A stretch of 18,167 nucleotides of DNA, taken from NCBI GenBank assembly GCA_012513595.1, contig JAAZBY010000255.1, positions 1-18,167 of the forward strand, read 5' to 3'. This DNA comes from Chloroflexota bacterium (GTDB taxonomy: Bacteria; Chloroflexota; Anaerolineae; UBA1429). Positions 1 through 7,057 of the stretch are shown one piece after another. Position 1 is the first letter of the stretch; each line of letters starts with the position of its first letter. A program made the position numbers and the translations under genes. The notes beneath the pieces are model-generated. The model saw only the letters and a list, made by a program, of their open reading frames with translations. It did not search any database and had not been told where the DNA came from.

Positions 1-618
1 GAGCACCTGGCCCGCCTGACGAACGGCGAGGAGGTGCGCATCCCGTTCTACGATTTTCGCACCGGGCGCCGGCATGAGCAGCACACCGCCATGCGGCTGC
101 GGCCCGACGAGGTGGTGCTCATCGACAGCCTCCACGGCCTGTACCCGCCCATGACCCAGGACATCGCCGACGGGAACAAGTTCCGGCTGTACATTGAGCC
201 GCTCCTGCAGATGCGCGACGCCCAGGGCGAGTACATCCGTTGGACCGACCTGCGCCTCATGCGGCGCATGGTGCGCGACGCCTCGCAGCGGGCCTACAGC
301 CCGCGGCAGACCCTGGAGCACTGGCACTATGTGCGCACCAGTGAGCTGCGCAACATCATCCCCTACGTGGGTGCCGTCGATTACGTGGTGAACAGCAGCC
401 TGCCCTACGAGCTCCCCATCATGCGGGCGCGCCTCTTGGATGCTTTTCGCCAGTGGCGCGAGGAGTATCGCGACGACGCTCTGCGCCAGGACGCCGCCGA
501 GCGCGCCGAGCGCGTCTGCCGCGTGCTGGAGGGGATCGCCGCGGTAGAGGACGAGAGCGCTATCCCGGCCGACTCGCTCTTGCGCGAGTTCATCGGCGGG
601 AGCTGCTACGAGTACTAG
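1..618 (+). CDS. Uridine-kinase-like nucleoside kinase, C-terminal part (5' end outside the window)
   Basis: The frame is open from base 1 and ends at TAG 616-618, giving the last 205 residues. It matches the C-terminal half of the P-loop uridine kinase/phosphoribulokinase-like nucleoside kinases that carry an N-terminal ThrRS-like region. Family landmarks seen are an IPFYDFRTG stretch, a LIDSLHGLYPPMT segment (equivalent to the usual IEGIHGLNP), TDLRLMRRMVRD, and the following YSPRQTLEHW and VDYVVNSSLPYELP blocks. The expected role is ATP-dependent phosphorylation of a nucleoside in the cytoplasm; the substrate cannot be fixed from this part. The P-loop and any TGS domain would lie upstream of the window. 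The usual Glu/Gly of the IEG motif is replaced by Asp-Ser, which may be a subfamily trait. The GH3 gene follows on the same strand 87 bases later. Confidence 0.85.
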   Translation, partial: EHLARLTNGEEVRIPFYDFRTGRRHEQHTAMRLRPDEVVLIDSLHGLYPPMTQDIADGNKFRLYIEPLLQMRDAQGEYIRWTDLRLMRRMVRDASQRAYSPRQTLEHWHYVRTSELRNIIPYVGAVDYVVNSSLPYELPIMRARLLDAFRQWREEYRDDALRQDAAERAERVCRVLEGIAAVEDESAIPADSLLREFIGGSCYEY

Positions 619-634
619 CGCCCGTGCGGGGCCC

Positions 635-651
635 CCTCCGGCCGACGGAGG
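635..651 (+). terminator. Weak hairpin between the nucleoside kinase and GH3 genes
   Basis: A perfect 6-bp stem (CCTCCG/CGGAGG) with a 5-base loop lies 17 bases after the kinase stop. No T-tract follows, so it may be only a weak terminator, a processing signal or chance in GC-rich DNA. Confidence 0.25.
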
Positions 652-705
652 TAGGTTCGGATACTGTGGCGCCGTTTCGCTGAGGCACCAATGGAGGAGT
701 ACCCC

Positions 706-2403
706 ATGGTTGACCTGAAGGCCAGACCGTTCTACCTGAGCGACGAGGACATTGCCTGGGTAGAGGGCACCATCTCGGGAATGACCGTCGAGGAGAAAAT
801 CGGCCAGCTCCTGGTGAACATGAACCGGTCGACCGATCCCGCCTACATGCAGGAGGCGCTCGACAAGTACCACATCGGGGGGATCCGTTACCCCAACCGC
901 AGTGCCGCCGAGCTGTACGAACAGAACCGCTACCTCCAGGAGCACAGCAAGATCCCTCTGCTCATCGCCGCCAACTGTGAGTCGGGCGGGAACGGCGGCA
1001 TGAAGGACGGCACCCTGATCGCCACCAGCGCCATGAGCGGCGCGGCGCGCACCGACGGGGTCGCCTACCAGGCCGGCTATGTCGGCGGGCGCGAGGCGGA
1101 GGCGATCGGCTGCAACTGGAACTTTGCGCCGGTCTCCGATATCTACCTGAACTGGCGCAATACCATCGTCAACACCCGCGCGTTCTCGAGCGACCCCGCC
1201 AAAGTGCTCGAGCGGTCGCTGGCCTTCATGCGCGGCGTGCGCCAGAGCCGCGTGTTGGCCTGCAGCAAGCACTTTCCCGGGGACGGCCCCGAGGAGCGCG
1301 ACCAGCACCTGCTTATGGGGGTGAACCACCTCTCGGTGGCCGAGTGGGACGCCTCTTTTGGCCAGGTGTATCGCGGCCTCATCGAGGCGGGCATCCATAG
1401 CTTTATGATCGGCCACATCGCCCTGCCGGCCTACACGCGCCAACTGCGCCCCGGCATCCGCGACGAGGAGATCATGCCCGCGACGATCTCGCCGGAACTG
1501 CTCCAGGATCTGCTGCGTGGCCAGCTCGGCTTCAACGGCCTGATCATCACCGACGCCTCACACATGGTGGGCCTGACCTCGATGAAGCCGCGGCGCGAGC
1601 ACGTGCCGCTGGCCATCGCCGCCGGCTGCGACATGTTCCTCTACTTTTCGGACGAGGACGTGGGCTTTATGATGGACGGCTACCGAAGCGGCATCATCAG
1701 CGAGGCACGCCTGACCGATGCCCTGCGGCGCATCCTGGGCGCCAAGGCATCCCTCGGGCTGCACAAGAAGGCCAAGGCCGAGATCATGCCGCCCAAGGAG
1801 AACCTCTCGGTGGTCGGCTGCGCGGAGCATCGGCGCATGGCGGAAGAGGCAGCCCGCGAGTGCATCACCTTGGTCAAGAACACCCGCCAGCAGCTGCCCA
1901 TCCGTCCGGAGACGCACAAGCGCGTTCGGCTGTACTACCTCTCCTCGGGGTCGATGTTCGTCGCCGCCCGCTCTGCGCAGAAGGACATGTCCATGCGCGA
2001 CGTGATCATCGAGGAGCTGGAGGCAGCCGGCTTTGAGGTCCACCTGTTTGACACGGAAAAGCCTACCGAACAGGCGGAGAGCCACACCGAGTACGTGCAG
2101 CGGTACGACGCGGCGCTGGTGTTCTCCAACGTGGCGGGCTATGCGAGTGAGAACGTGTATCGCATCGCCTGGGACATGCCCGGGCAGGTGCCCTGGTACG
2201 CCTCTGAGGTGCCCACCGTGTTCATATCACTGAACTACACGACGCATCTCTACGACGTGCCGATGGTGCGCACCTTTATCAACGCCTATGCGCCGACGCG
2301 GGCGGTGGTGCGGGCAGCCATTCAGAAGATGATGGGCAACGAACCCTTTACGGGTGTGTACGAGGAAACGGTCTTTTGTGACCGCTGGGATACGCGTCTA
2401 TAG
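706..2403 (+). CDS. Glycoside hydrolase family 3 protein (NagZ-like beta-N-acetylhexosaminidase type)
   Basis: This 565-aa protein has the GH3 TIM-barrel domain followed by a smaller C-terminal GH3 alpha/beta domain (about residues 370-540). Seen landmarks: KHFPGDG at 188-194, the D-Q-H at 199-201, and LIITDASHM, where Asp283 is the expected catalytic nucleophile. In NagZ-type GH3 enzymes an Asp-His pair in the D-x-H loop serves as acid/base. Its presence here favours an N-acetylhexosaminidase over a classical beta-glucosidase, which is inference. There is no signal peptide, so a cytoplasmic role such as recycling of amino-sugar or cell-wall fragments is likely. The start at 706 is preferred over the ATG at 691 because GGAGGAG (693-699) sits 6 bases before 706 and overlaps the start of the longer frame. 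Stop is TAG. Confidence 0.88.
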   Translation: MVDLKARPFYLSDEDIAWVEGTISGMTVEEKIGQLLVNMNRSTDPAYMQEALDKYHIGGIRYPNRSAAELYEQNRYLQEHSKIPLLIAANCESGGNGGMKDGTLIATSAMSGAARTDGVAYQAGYVGGREAEAIGCNWNFAPVSDIYLNWRNTIVNTRAFSSDPAKVLERSLAFMRGVRQSRVLACSKHFPGDGPEERDQHLLMGVNHLSVAEWDASFGQVYRGLIEAGIHSFMIGHIALPAYTRQLRPGIRDEEIMPATISPELLQDLLRGQLGFNGLIITDASHMVGLTSMKPRREHVPLAIAAGCDMFLYFSDEDVGFMMDGYRSGIISEARLTDALRRILGAKASLGLHKKAKAEIMPPKENLSVVGCAEHRRMAEEAARECITLVKNTRQQLPIRPETHKRVRLYYLSSGSMFVAARSAQKDMSMRDVIIEELEAAGFEVHLFDTEKPTEQAESHTEYVQRYDAALVFSNVAGYASENVYRIAWDMPGQVPWYASEVPTVFISLNYTTHLYDVPMVRTFINAYAPTRAVVRAAIQKMMGNEPFTGVYEETVFCDRWDTRL

Positions 2404-2460
2404 GCATTTGGGCGGGGCACACCCGCACAGACAGGAGAGGGCGGCTCCGGGCGCCGCGCG

Positions 2461-3333
2461 ATGGGAGGTGTCTTGGTAACGGAAACGACGCTCCGCCAAC
2501 TGGAGTTGGGGGACCTGCAGGCAGCAATGTCCCTCTCGCAGGAGGCCGGCTGGAACCAGGTACCGGAGGACTGGAAGATCTTCCTGGACCTGGGCGAGGG
2601 CTATGGCCTGTTCGATAGCACGGAGGAGCTGGTGGCCACCATCTGCCTGCTCCCGTATCCACCCCGGATCGCCTGGCTCAGCATGCTGGTCGTGCGCGAC
2701 AGCTGGCGGCGCCGCGGCCTGGGGACCCGCCTGTTCAAGCACAGTCTGCGGCTCCTCGAGGAGCGGGGCATCATCCCCCTGCTCGACGCGACACCCTTGG
2801 GCCGGCCCCTCTACCTGCCGCTGGGCTTTCGCGATCTGTGGAGCTTTCAGCGCTACATGGCGGCGCAACCGCTGGCCGCCACCGAGGAGGCCGCGCCCGA
2901 GGTGACCGTGCGGCCGCTGGAGCCGCGTGACCTGGACGAGGTGATCGCCCTGGACGCAGCCGCCTTTGGCGCCCGGCGCGACGCGCTGCTCAGGCATTTG
3001 CTGGGCCGGTACGCCGACGTCGCCCTGGTGGCCGTGGGGCCCGGCGGCCTGCGCGGCTCCCTCTTGGGGCGTAACGGCCGGATGGCCAACCACCTGGGCC
3101 CCCTGACGGCCGCCGACCCCGCCACCGCGATCGCCCTGCTGCACGCCGCGCTGGAACGCGCCCCGGGCCCCCTCCAGGTGGACGTGCCCGACGCGCAGAC
3201 CCCGCTGCGCGACTACCTGTTGCGCCGCGGGTTTGAGCCGCGGCGTTCCTTCACCCGCATGATCCGCGGAGACGCCGCCCCGCCGGGGGATGCCCGGCTC
3301 CTCTACGCCGTAGCCGGGGGAGAACTGGGGTAG
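2461..3333 (+). CDS. Tandem GNAT-family acetyltransferase
   Basis: This 290-aa protein carries two GNAT-like halves. The N-terminal half has the acetyl-CoA-binding motif VRDSWRRRGLGTRL (about residues 78-91) and the typical YLPLGF segment (about 118-123). The C-terminal half, from about residue 148 (TVRPLEPRDLDEV), resembles the YitH-type Acetyltransf_18 domain. It should transfer an acetyl group from acetyl-CoA to a small molecule or protein; the substrate is unknown. The start is uncertain: ATG 2461 has no Shine-Dalgarno sequence, while TTG 2473 follows GGGAGG (2463-2468) at short spacing and may be the true start, removing four residues. It lies 57 bases after the GH3 gene, probably in the same transcript, and ends at TAG before a strong hairpin. 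Confidence 0.88.
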   Translation: MGGVLVTETTLRQLELGDLQAAMSLSQEAGWNQVPEDWKIFLDLGEGYGLFDSTEELVATICLLPYPPRIAWLSMLVVRDSWRRRGLGTRLFKHSLRLLEERGIIPLLDATPLGRPLYLPLGFRDLWSFQRYMAAQPLAATEEAAPEVTVRPLEPRDLDEVIALDAAAFGARRDALLRHLLGRYADVALVAVGPGGLRGSLLGRNGRMANHLGPLTAADPATAIALLHAALERAPGPLQVDVPDAQTPLRDYLLRRGFEPRRSFTRMIRGDAAPPGDARLLYAVAGGELG

Positions 3334-3363
3334 GGTACTGCCGGCATCGCCGGCGGGAAGCCA

Positions 3364-3406
3364 ACACCCGGCTCTGGAGGGCCTGCTGCCTTCCAGAGCC
3401 GGGTGT
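3364..3406. terminator. Bidirectional terminator hairpin between convergent genes
   Basis: An 18-bp stem (arms 3364-3381 and 3389-3406, one G-T wobble) with a 7-base loop sits between the stops of the GNAT gene (+) and the unrecognised minus-strand gene. On the plus strand it is followed by a short T-containing tail (CGTTCT) rather than a long T-run. Position and stem strength support termination for both directions. Confidence 0.75.
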
Positions 3407-3429
3407 CGTTCTGCCGGAGAGAGCGGGGC

Positions 3430-4266
3430 TCAGCCCCTGCGGCGCGCCGGGGTCGCCTCGATCTTGACGGCCAGCTGCCCACCGGGCACTAGCTGTGCCA
3501 CCGTCTGCGCGTCCGGCCCGGCCACCAGCTCGGCGTCGATCGTTGCGTCGCCGTACTCCTGGTAGCTCTTGCCCTCGGTGGAGAACTTGCCCGTGAGGGC
3601 GTCGTACTCCATCATCGCCTCCCGCTCCTTGGAGGCCCAGCGATACTGGAAGGTGTAGATCGGGCGGAAGTAGAGGTCCAGGCTCTGCACCTCGAGCACT
3701 TCCTCGGTGATCTCGTCGGCCACGACGCGCTTGACCAGGCCGCCCACCGCATCGCGCACGATGCCGGTGGAGGCCAACTGCGGCGGCACCACGATGACGC
3801 CCTCGCTCCGCAGGGCAGCCAGGTCCTGCAGGCTGACGACGCGCCCCGGGTAGTTGACGTACTCGGCCAGGGAGGCCTCCTTGCTGCCGCTGAGCGCGTC
3901 CACATAGTACTCGACCGAGGCGGTCTCACTGCAGTGCTCCAGGCCGCTGAACGTCACGCCGTTCCCCGCCACATCGTAATCGGTGCCCTGGATGGTCACT
4001 GACTTGACCTCGGGCCCGCGCATGGTCACCTGATACTCGCCCTGCCGCTCATAGCCATAGAACGCCGAGCAGACGACGTGCCAGAACGGCTGGTAGCGGC
4101 GCTCCTTGTAGATCAGCTCAAAATCCTCATCCTTGGGACGTGAGAAGAGCTTGGCGATCGCCCCGAAGGCGTCGACCTTGCGCGCCCAAGCCAAGCCCTC
4201 GGCCCGGTCCATGGAATGCTGTTCCTCGAGAGCGAGGATTCGCAGTTCGGCTACTGTGACCTTCAT
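3430..4266 (-). CDS. Unrecognised 278-aa protein
   Basis: I do not recognise this family. The start is ATG 4266-4264, supported by GGAGGAGA 7 bases upstream and by a near-consensus promoter at 4346-4374. A longer frame continues upstream but would run through that promoter into the next gene. The product begins MKVTVAELRILALEEQHSMD and shows no signal peptide, membrane segment or clear catalytic motif. Visible features are an aromatic block around ERRYQPFWHVVCSAFYGYER, a beta-rich middle, and a second aromatic block (YFRPIYTFQYRW) followed by EYDALTGKF, which faintly recalls PepSY-type repeats (weak impression). The C-terminus is basic (ARRRG). Stop is TGA, one of only three in the window. 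Nothing in the neighbourhood indicates its job. Confidence 0.75.
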   Translation of the reverse strand: MKVTVAELRILALEEQHSMDRAEGLAWARKVDAFGAIAKLFSRPKDEDFELIYKERRYQPFWHVVCSAFYGYERQGEYQVTMRGPEVKSVTIQGTDYDVAGNGVTFSGLEHCSETASVEYYVDALSGSKEASLAEYVNYPGRVVSLQDLAALRSEGVIVVPPQLASTGIVRDAVGGLVKRVVADEITEEVLEVQSLDLYFRPIYTFQYRWASKEREAMMEYDALTGKFSTEGKSYQEYGDATIDAELVAGPDAQTVAQLVPGGQLAVKIEATPARRRG

Positions 4267-4345
4267 CGTGCGCTCTCCTCCATCGCTGAACCATGCCCCG
4301 CGACGCCGGGCTTTGCCATTCACCCACAGGTACCACTTCTGAGCC

Positions 4346-4374
4346 ATTCTACAAAGCGGCTGGAGGGCCGTCAA
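4346..4374 (-). promoter_or_regulatory. Sigma70-like promoter for the unrecognised 278-aa protein
   Basis: On the minus strand TTGACG (4374-4369) is followed by exactly 17 bases and TAGAAT (4351-4346). The predicted transcript starts near 4339, giving a leader of about 70 bases before ATG 4266. This is among the best promoter matches in the window. Confidence 0.75.
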
Positions 4375-4393
4375 GGGTTGGGACGCCGCTCCC

Positions 4394-4426
4394 GGCCGGC
4401 CACACGCGGGCCCGACCTGGCCGGCC
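4394..4426 (-). terminator. Possible terminator hairpin after dcyD
   Basis: A 9-bp stem (TGGCCGGCC with its complement, arms 4418-4426 and 4394-4402) with a 15-base loop lies just after the TAG of the D-cysteine desulfhydrase gene. There is no T-run on the minus strand, so support is modest. Confidence 0.35.
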
Positions 4427-4429
4427 CGG

Positions 4430-5422
4430 CTACGTTCCGTCTTTGGAGAGCAGCGCGCGCGCCTCGGCAAAGAGCCCCGCCTGCCCACCCGTGTGCCAGA
4501 ACAGCACCGTCTCGCCGGCGCGGAACTCACCCTGGGCGACCAGGTCGATGAGGCCGGCCATGGCCCTGGCCGTGTAGACTGGGTCCAGCAGGAGCCCCTC
4601 CTGCTCGGCCAGCAGGCGGATCGCCTCCCGTTCGGCGGCGGCCACCACCCCGTATCCCCCGCCGCGATAGCCCTCGTGGATCACCACGTCCTGCGGGCCA
4701 AGGCGCGAGTCTCGCCCGAGGAGCGCCGCCGTCAGGTGGGCGACCGAGAGCACGCTCGGGCCCAGTTCCTCGGCGGCCGGGCCCACACTGATGCCCACGA
4801 TCCGCCCGCGGAACCCGACCGCTTCCGCCCCGACGAGCAGGCCCGCCTGGGTGCCGCCCGAACCGGTGGCGAACACCAGGTGGTCCACCCCGATGTCCCG
4901 GGAGCGCAGCTGGGCGGCCAGCTCCTCCATGGCGCCGACATAGCCCACCGCCCCGATCGGGTTGGAGCCACCCGTGGGGATCAGGTAGGGGTGCCGGCCC
5001 ACACTGCGCTCCTCCTCGGCCACCTCCTGCATGAGGTCGTAGGGGTCGCGATCCCCGGCCCAGCGTACCTGGGCACCCAGAAGGCGGTCCAGCAGCAGGT
5101 TGCCGGCGGCCAGCCCCACGGGGGCCCTGGGCGCCAGCACCAGGGTACAGCGCAAGCCACAGCGCGCGGCGGCCGCCGCCGTCTGGCGCGCGTGGTTGGA
5201 CTGGGCCGCCCCGCAGGTGATGATCGTATCGGCCCCCTGCTGCAGCGCATCGGCGATGAGGTACTCGAGCTTGCGCGCCTTGTTCCCGCCGGTGGCCAGG
5301 CCGGTGGCGTCGTCCCGTTTGACCAGGATGCGCGGCCCGCCCAGGCGCGCGGAGAGGCGCGGTAGTTCTTCCAGCGGGGTGGGCAGGTGTGCCAGGCACA
5401 CGCGGGGCAACTGGTGAGACAT
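4430..5422 (-). CDS. dcyD: D-cysteine desulfhydrase-like PLP enzyme (ACC deaminase family)
   Basis: This 330-aa fold-type II PLP enzyme has the family signature GGNKARKLEYL; Lys48 corresponds to the Schiff-base lysine (Lys51 of Pseudomonas ACC deaminase). QSNH is at 74-77 and the phosphate-binding loop TGSGGTQAG at 186-194. ACC deaminases carry a diagnostic Glu in DPVYEGKS and Leu in HLGG. Here these positions are Thr284 (DPVYTARA) and Thr311 (HTGG), the pair typical of D-cysteine desulfhydrases. The predicted reaction is therefore D-cysteine to pyruvate, H2S and ammonia in the cytoplasm; related D-amino acid or racemase-like activities cannot be excluded. ATG 5422 is preceded by AGGGGAG at 5-base spacing. 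Divergent from recA. Stop is TAG. Confidence 0.88.
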   Translation of the reverse strand: MSHQLPRVCLAHLPTPLEELPRLSARLGGPRILVKRDDATGLATGGNKARKLEYLIADALQQGADTIITCGAAQSNHARQTAAAAARCGLRCTLVLAPRAPVGLAAGNLLLDRLLGAQVRWAGDRDPYDLMQEVAEEERSVGRHPYLIPTGGSNPIGAVGYVGAMEELAAQLRSRDIGVDHLVFATGSGGTQAGLLVGAEAVGFRGRIVGISVGPAAEELGPSVLSVAHLTAALLGRDSRLGPQDVVIHEGYRGGGYGVVAAAEREAIRLLAEQEGLLLDPVYTARAMAGLIDLVAQGEFRAGETVLFWHTGGQAGLFAEARALLSKDGT

Positions 5423-5465
5423 GGGCGCTCCCCTTCTGCAGGCGTGCTGCTCAGCCGTGGTACCC

Positions 5466-5495
5466 AGTATACCATGTGCCCCACGGGCGTGACAG
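5466..5495 (-). promoter_or_regulatory. Possible dcyD promoter
   Basis: On the minus strand TATACT (5471-5466) fits a -10 box, with a poorer -35 (CTGTCA, 5495-5490) 18 bases upstream. It would give a leader of about 35 bases before ATG 5422, divergent from the recA promoter. Confidence 0.4.
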
Positions 5496-5512
5496 GCCTT
5501 GCCCGCAGGCTA

Positions 5513-5541
5513 TTGACGCGACGGTGTTTGTGACGTATAAT
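5513..5541 (+). promoter_or_regulatory. recA promoter (sigma70-like)
   Basis: TTGACG (5513-5518), a 17-base spacer and a perfect TATAAT (5536-5541). Transcription would begin near 5548, giving a leader of about 120 bases to the recA ATG. A weaker match (TTGCCT-N17-TAAACT) lies closer to the gene and could be a second promoter. Confidence 0.85.
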
Positions 5542-5542
5542 G

Positions 5543-5554
5543 AAACAAATGTTC
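5543..5554 (+). promoter_or_regulatory. LexA-like SOS box at recA
   Basis: AAAC-N4-GTTC at 5543-5554 matches 7 of 8 positions of the GAAC-N4-GTTC LexA box known from Firmicutes and Actinobacteria. It begins one base after the -10 hexamer and covers the predicted start site, where a bound repressor would block transcription. The consensus is established knowledge; LexA binding here is inferred. Confidence 0.7.
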
Positions 5555-5667
5555 TATGATGCTGTTCCGCGGCAGCGCGTCGGCTGCAGGGAACCTTGCC
5601 CGGATTACTTGCCTTTCGGCGCCGGGTATTGTAAACTCACAGCGTGAGGATCTGAGGAGGACTCCCG

Positions 5668-6723
5668 ATGGCCACAGCCACTGACGGCCGCGCGAAAGCA
5701 CTGGAGACAGCCGTTACCCAGATCAAGAAGCGCTTTGGTGATGGCGCTATCATGAAACTGGGTGACTCGACCGGCATGAACATCGAGGCCATCCCGACCG
5801 GTTGCCTGGCGCTGGACATGGCTCTGGGCATCGGCGGCATTCCCCGCGGCAGGATCACCGAGATCTACGGCCCGGAATCATCGGGCAAGACGACGCTGTG
5901 CCAACACATCATCGCCGAGTGCCAGCGCATGGGCGGCGTGGCCGCCTTTGTGGACGTCGAGCATGCGCTCGATCCCTCGTACGCGGCCCGGTGCGGCGTC
6001 AACGTCGAAGACCTCTACATCTCCCAGCCTGACACGGGAGAGCAGGGGTTGGAGATCACCGAGGCGCTGATACGCAGCGGCGCGGTTGACGTCATCGTGG
6101 TGGACTCGGTGGCCGCCCTGGTTCCCCAGGCCTAGATCGAGGGGGACATGGGCGATGCCCATATGGGCTTGCAGGCCCGCCTGATGTCGCAGGCCCTGCG
6201 CAAGCTCACCGGCGCCGTCAAGCGCAGCAATACGGCTCTCATTTTCACCAACCAGCTGCGCATGAAGATCGGGGTGCTGTTCGGCAACCCCGAAACGACC
6301 AGCGGCGGCAACGCGCTCAAGTTCTACGCGGCCGTCCGGCTGGACATGCGGCCCATGGAGAGCCTGAAGCAGCGCGGGGAAGTCATCGGCAAGCGCGTCC
6401 GAGTGCGCGTCAAGAAGAACAAGGTCGCTCCTCCGTTCCGAGTCGCTGAGTTTGACATCATGTTCGACCGAGGCATTTCTAAAGAGGGCAGCCTCGTAGA
6501 CGTAGGGGTCGATTCGGGCATCATTGACAAGCGTGGCTCGTTCTACTCATATGGTGACACGCGGCTCGGGCAGGGACGTGAGAACTCGAAGCAGTTCCTG
6601 GCAGAGAACCCCGAGATCGCGGCACAGATAGAAGCGGACGTTCGCGCGGTGCTAAAGCTCACTCCCATGGCCTCAGAGGATGACGAGGAAGGGAGCGATG
6701 CCGAGATGTCCGACGAATCATAA
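5668..6723 (+). CDS. recA: RecA recombinase, interrupted by an in-frame TAG at codon 156
   Basis: The full frame of 351 codons encodes a complete RecA except for TAG at 6133-6135. Upstream are Walker A GPESSGKT (68-75), [10 protein letters not shown] and Walker [13 protein letters not shown]. Directly after the TAG, in the same frame, come [19 protein letters not shown] (loop L1 region), [19 protein letters not shown] (loop L2 region), the rest of the core and an acidic tail. The TAG replaces the Glu of the conserved AEIEG motif (Glu154 in E. coli); GAG to TAG is one substitution. If translation stops, the 155-aa product lacks both DNA-binding loops. No other damage is visible, so the change is recent, an error, or tolerated. 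ATG 5668 follows AGGAGG at 8-base spacing. The final stop is TAA, the only one in the window. Confidence 0.93.
6133..6135 (+). other. Premature amber codon inside recA
   Basis: TAG reads in frame between GCC (Ala155) and ATC. Family alignment predicts Glu (GAG) here. The next base is A. The ATG at 6148 lies only 12 bases on. Confidence 0.95.
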
Positions 6724-6727
6724 TCCC

Positions 6728-6787
6728 TACGGCCTGCGGGGAGAGATGCCTCGTCATGCGAGGCCTCAGCCAGCACCGAAGGCCGTA
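6728..6787 (+). other. Nested stem-loops just after recA
   Basis: The 334-base stretch from 6724 to 7057 has no gene. Its start folds into an outer 7-bp stem (TACGGCC 6728-6734 with GGCCGTA 6781-6787) enclosing a 6-bp hairpin (GCCTCG 6748-6753 with CGAGGC 6759-6764). It could be a 3' UTR structure, or part of a structured RNA that ends at the terminator at 6996-7025. The middle (about 6790-6960) shows no feature I can name beyond a lone -10-like TATAGT at 6916-6921. Confidence 0.45.
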
Positions 6788-6963
6788 CAGCGTGACAACA
6801 GGCAAGGGTTAGCCTCCGTTTTCGAGATTGTCTGAGGACACCCAGGAGCAGTCCTAACTCCAAGGTAGCGAGCCTGGCCGGAGCAGAGACTCTCGGGAAC
6901 AGACCGCTTCTAGGTTATAGTACTCTCCATCCTCCTGCGATCCGCGCTGAGACCGACCTTCGG

Positions 6964-6990
6964 GTGCGCGAGCGGTTGCCGCTTGCGCAC
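6964..6990 (+). other. Strong hairpin immediately before the recA-recX terminator
   Basis: A 12-bp stem (arms 6964-6975 and 6979-6990, one G-T wobble) with a 3-base loop lies 5 bases before the terminator hairpin. The pair looks like the 3' end of a small RNA or an attenuator. It also buries a TTG at 6983 that could otherwise be taken as an upstream start of recX. Confidence 0.6.
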
Positions 6991-6995
6991 GTACT

Positions 6996-7025
6996 GGGCT
7001 GTGGCACGTGCCACGGCCCTTTTTT
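6996..7025 (+). terminator. Intrinsic terminator upstream of recX
   Basis: A 10-bp stem (GGGCTGTGGC with GCCACGGCCC, one G-T wobble), a 4-base loop ACGT and six T residues (7020-7025). It is the only textbook rho-independent terminator in the window. It ends 32 bases before the recX ATG with no room for a promoter after it, so recX and rny expression would depend on read-through. Confidence 0.88.
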
Positions 7026-7057
7026 GCTTACGGCATTCTGAGAAAGTGCAGGGACAG

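Noticed and set aside
4267..4530. Longer 366-aa version of the unrecognised minus-strand gene
   Set aside because: It would overlap the end of dcyD and run through the promoter at 4346-4374; ATG 4266 has a strong Shine-Dalgarno sequence.
4493..5365. 290-aa plus-strand frame opposite dcyD
   Set aside because: Mirror frame of a clearly conserved PLP enzyme; low-complexity content and no start signal.
4430..5422. ACC deaminase assignment for the PLP enzyme
   Set aside because: The diagnostic Glu and Leu of ACC deaminases are both Thr here, as in D-cysteine desulfhydrases.
6148..6723. Split RecA with the second half re-initiated at ATG 6148, preceded by GAGGGGG
   Set aside because: The purine run encodes the conserved Glu-Gly-Asp of IEGDMGD and ends only 2 bases before the ATG, so it exists for protein reasons. 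A RecA half lacking the Walker A motif would not be functional.
6724..7025. Known structured RNA (tmRNA, RNase P RNA, SRP RNA) in the recA-recX gap
   Set aside because: I looked for their hallmark conserved stretches and did not find them; only the hairpins and terminator can be supported.
6983..7057. RecX starting at TTG 6983
   Set aside because: The added residues are encoded by the hairpin and terminator and do not resemble RecX; ATG 7058 gives the family-typical N-terminus.
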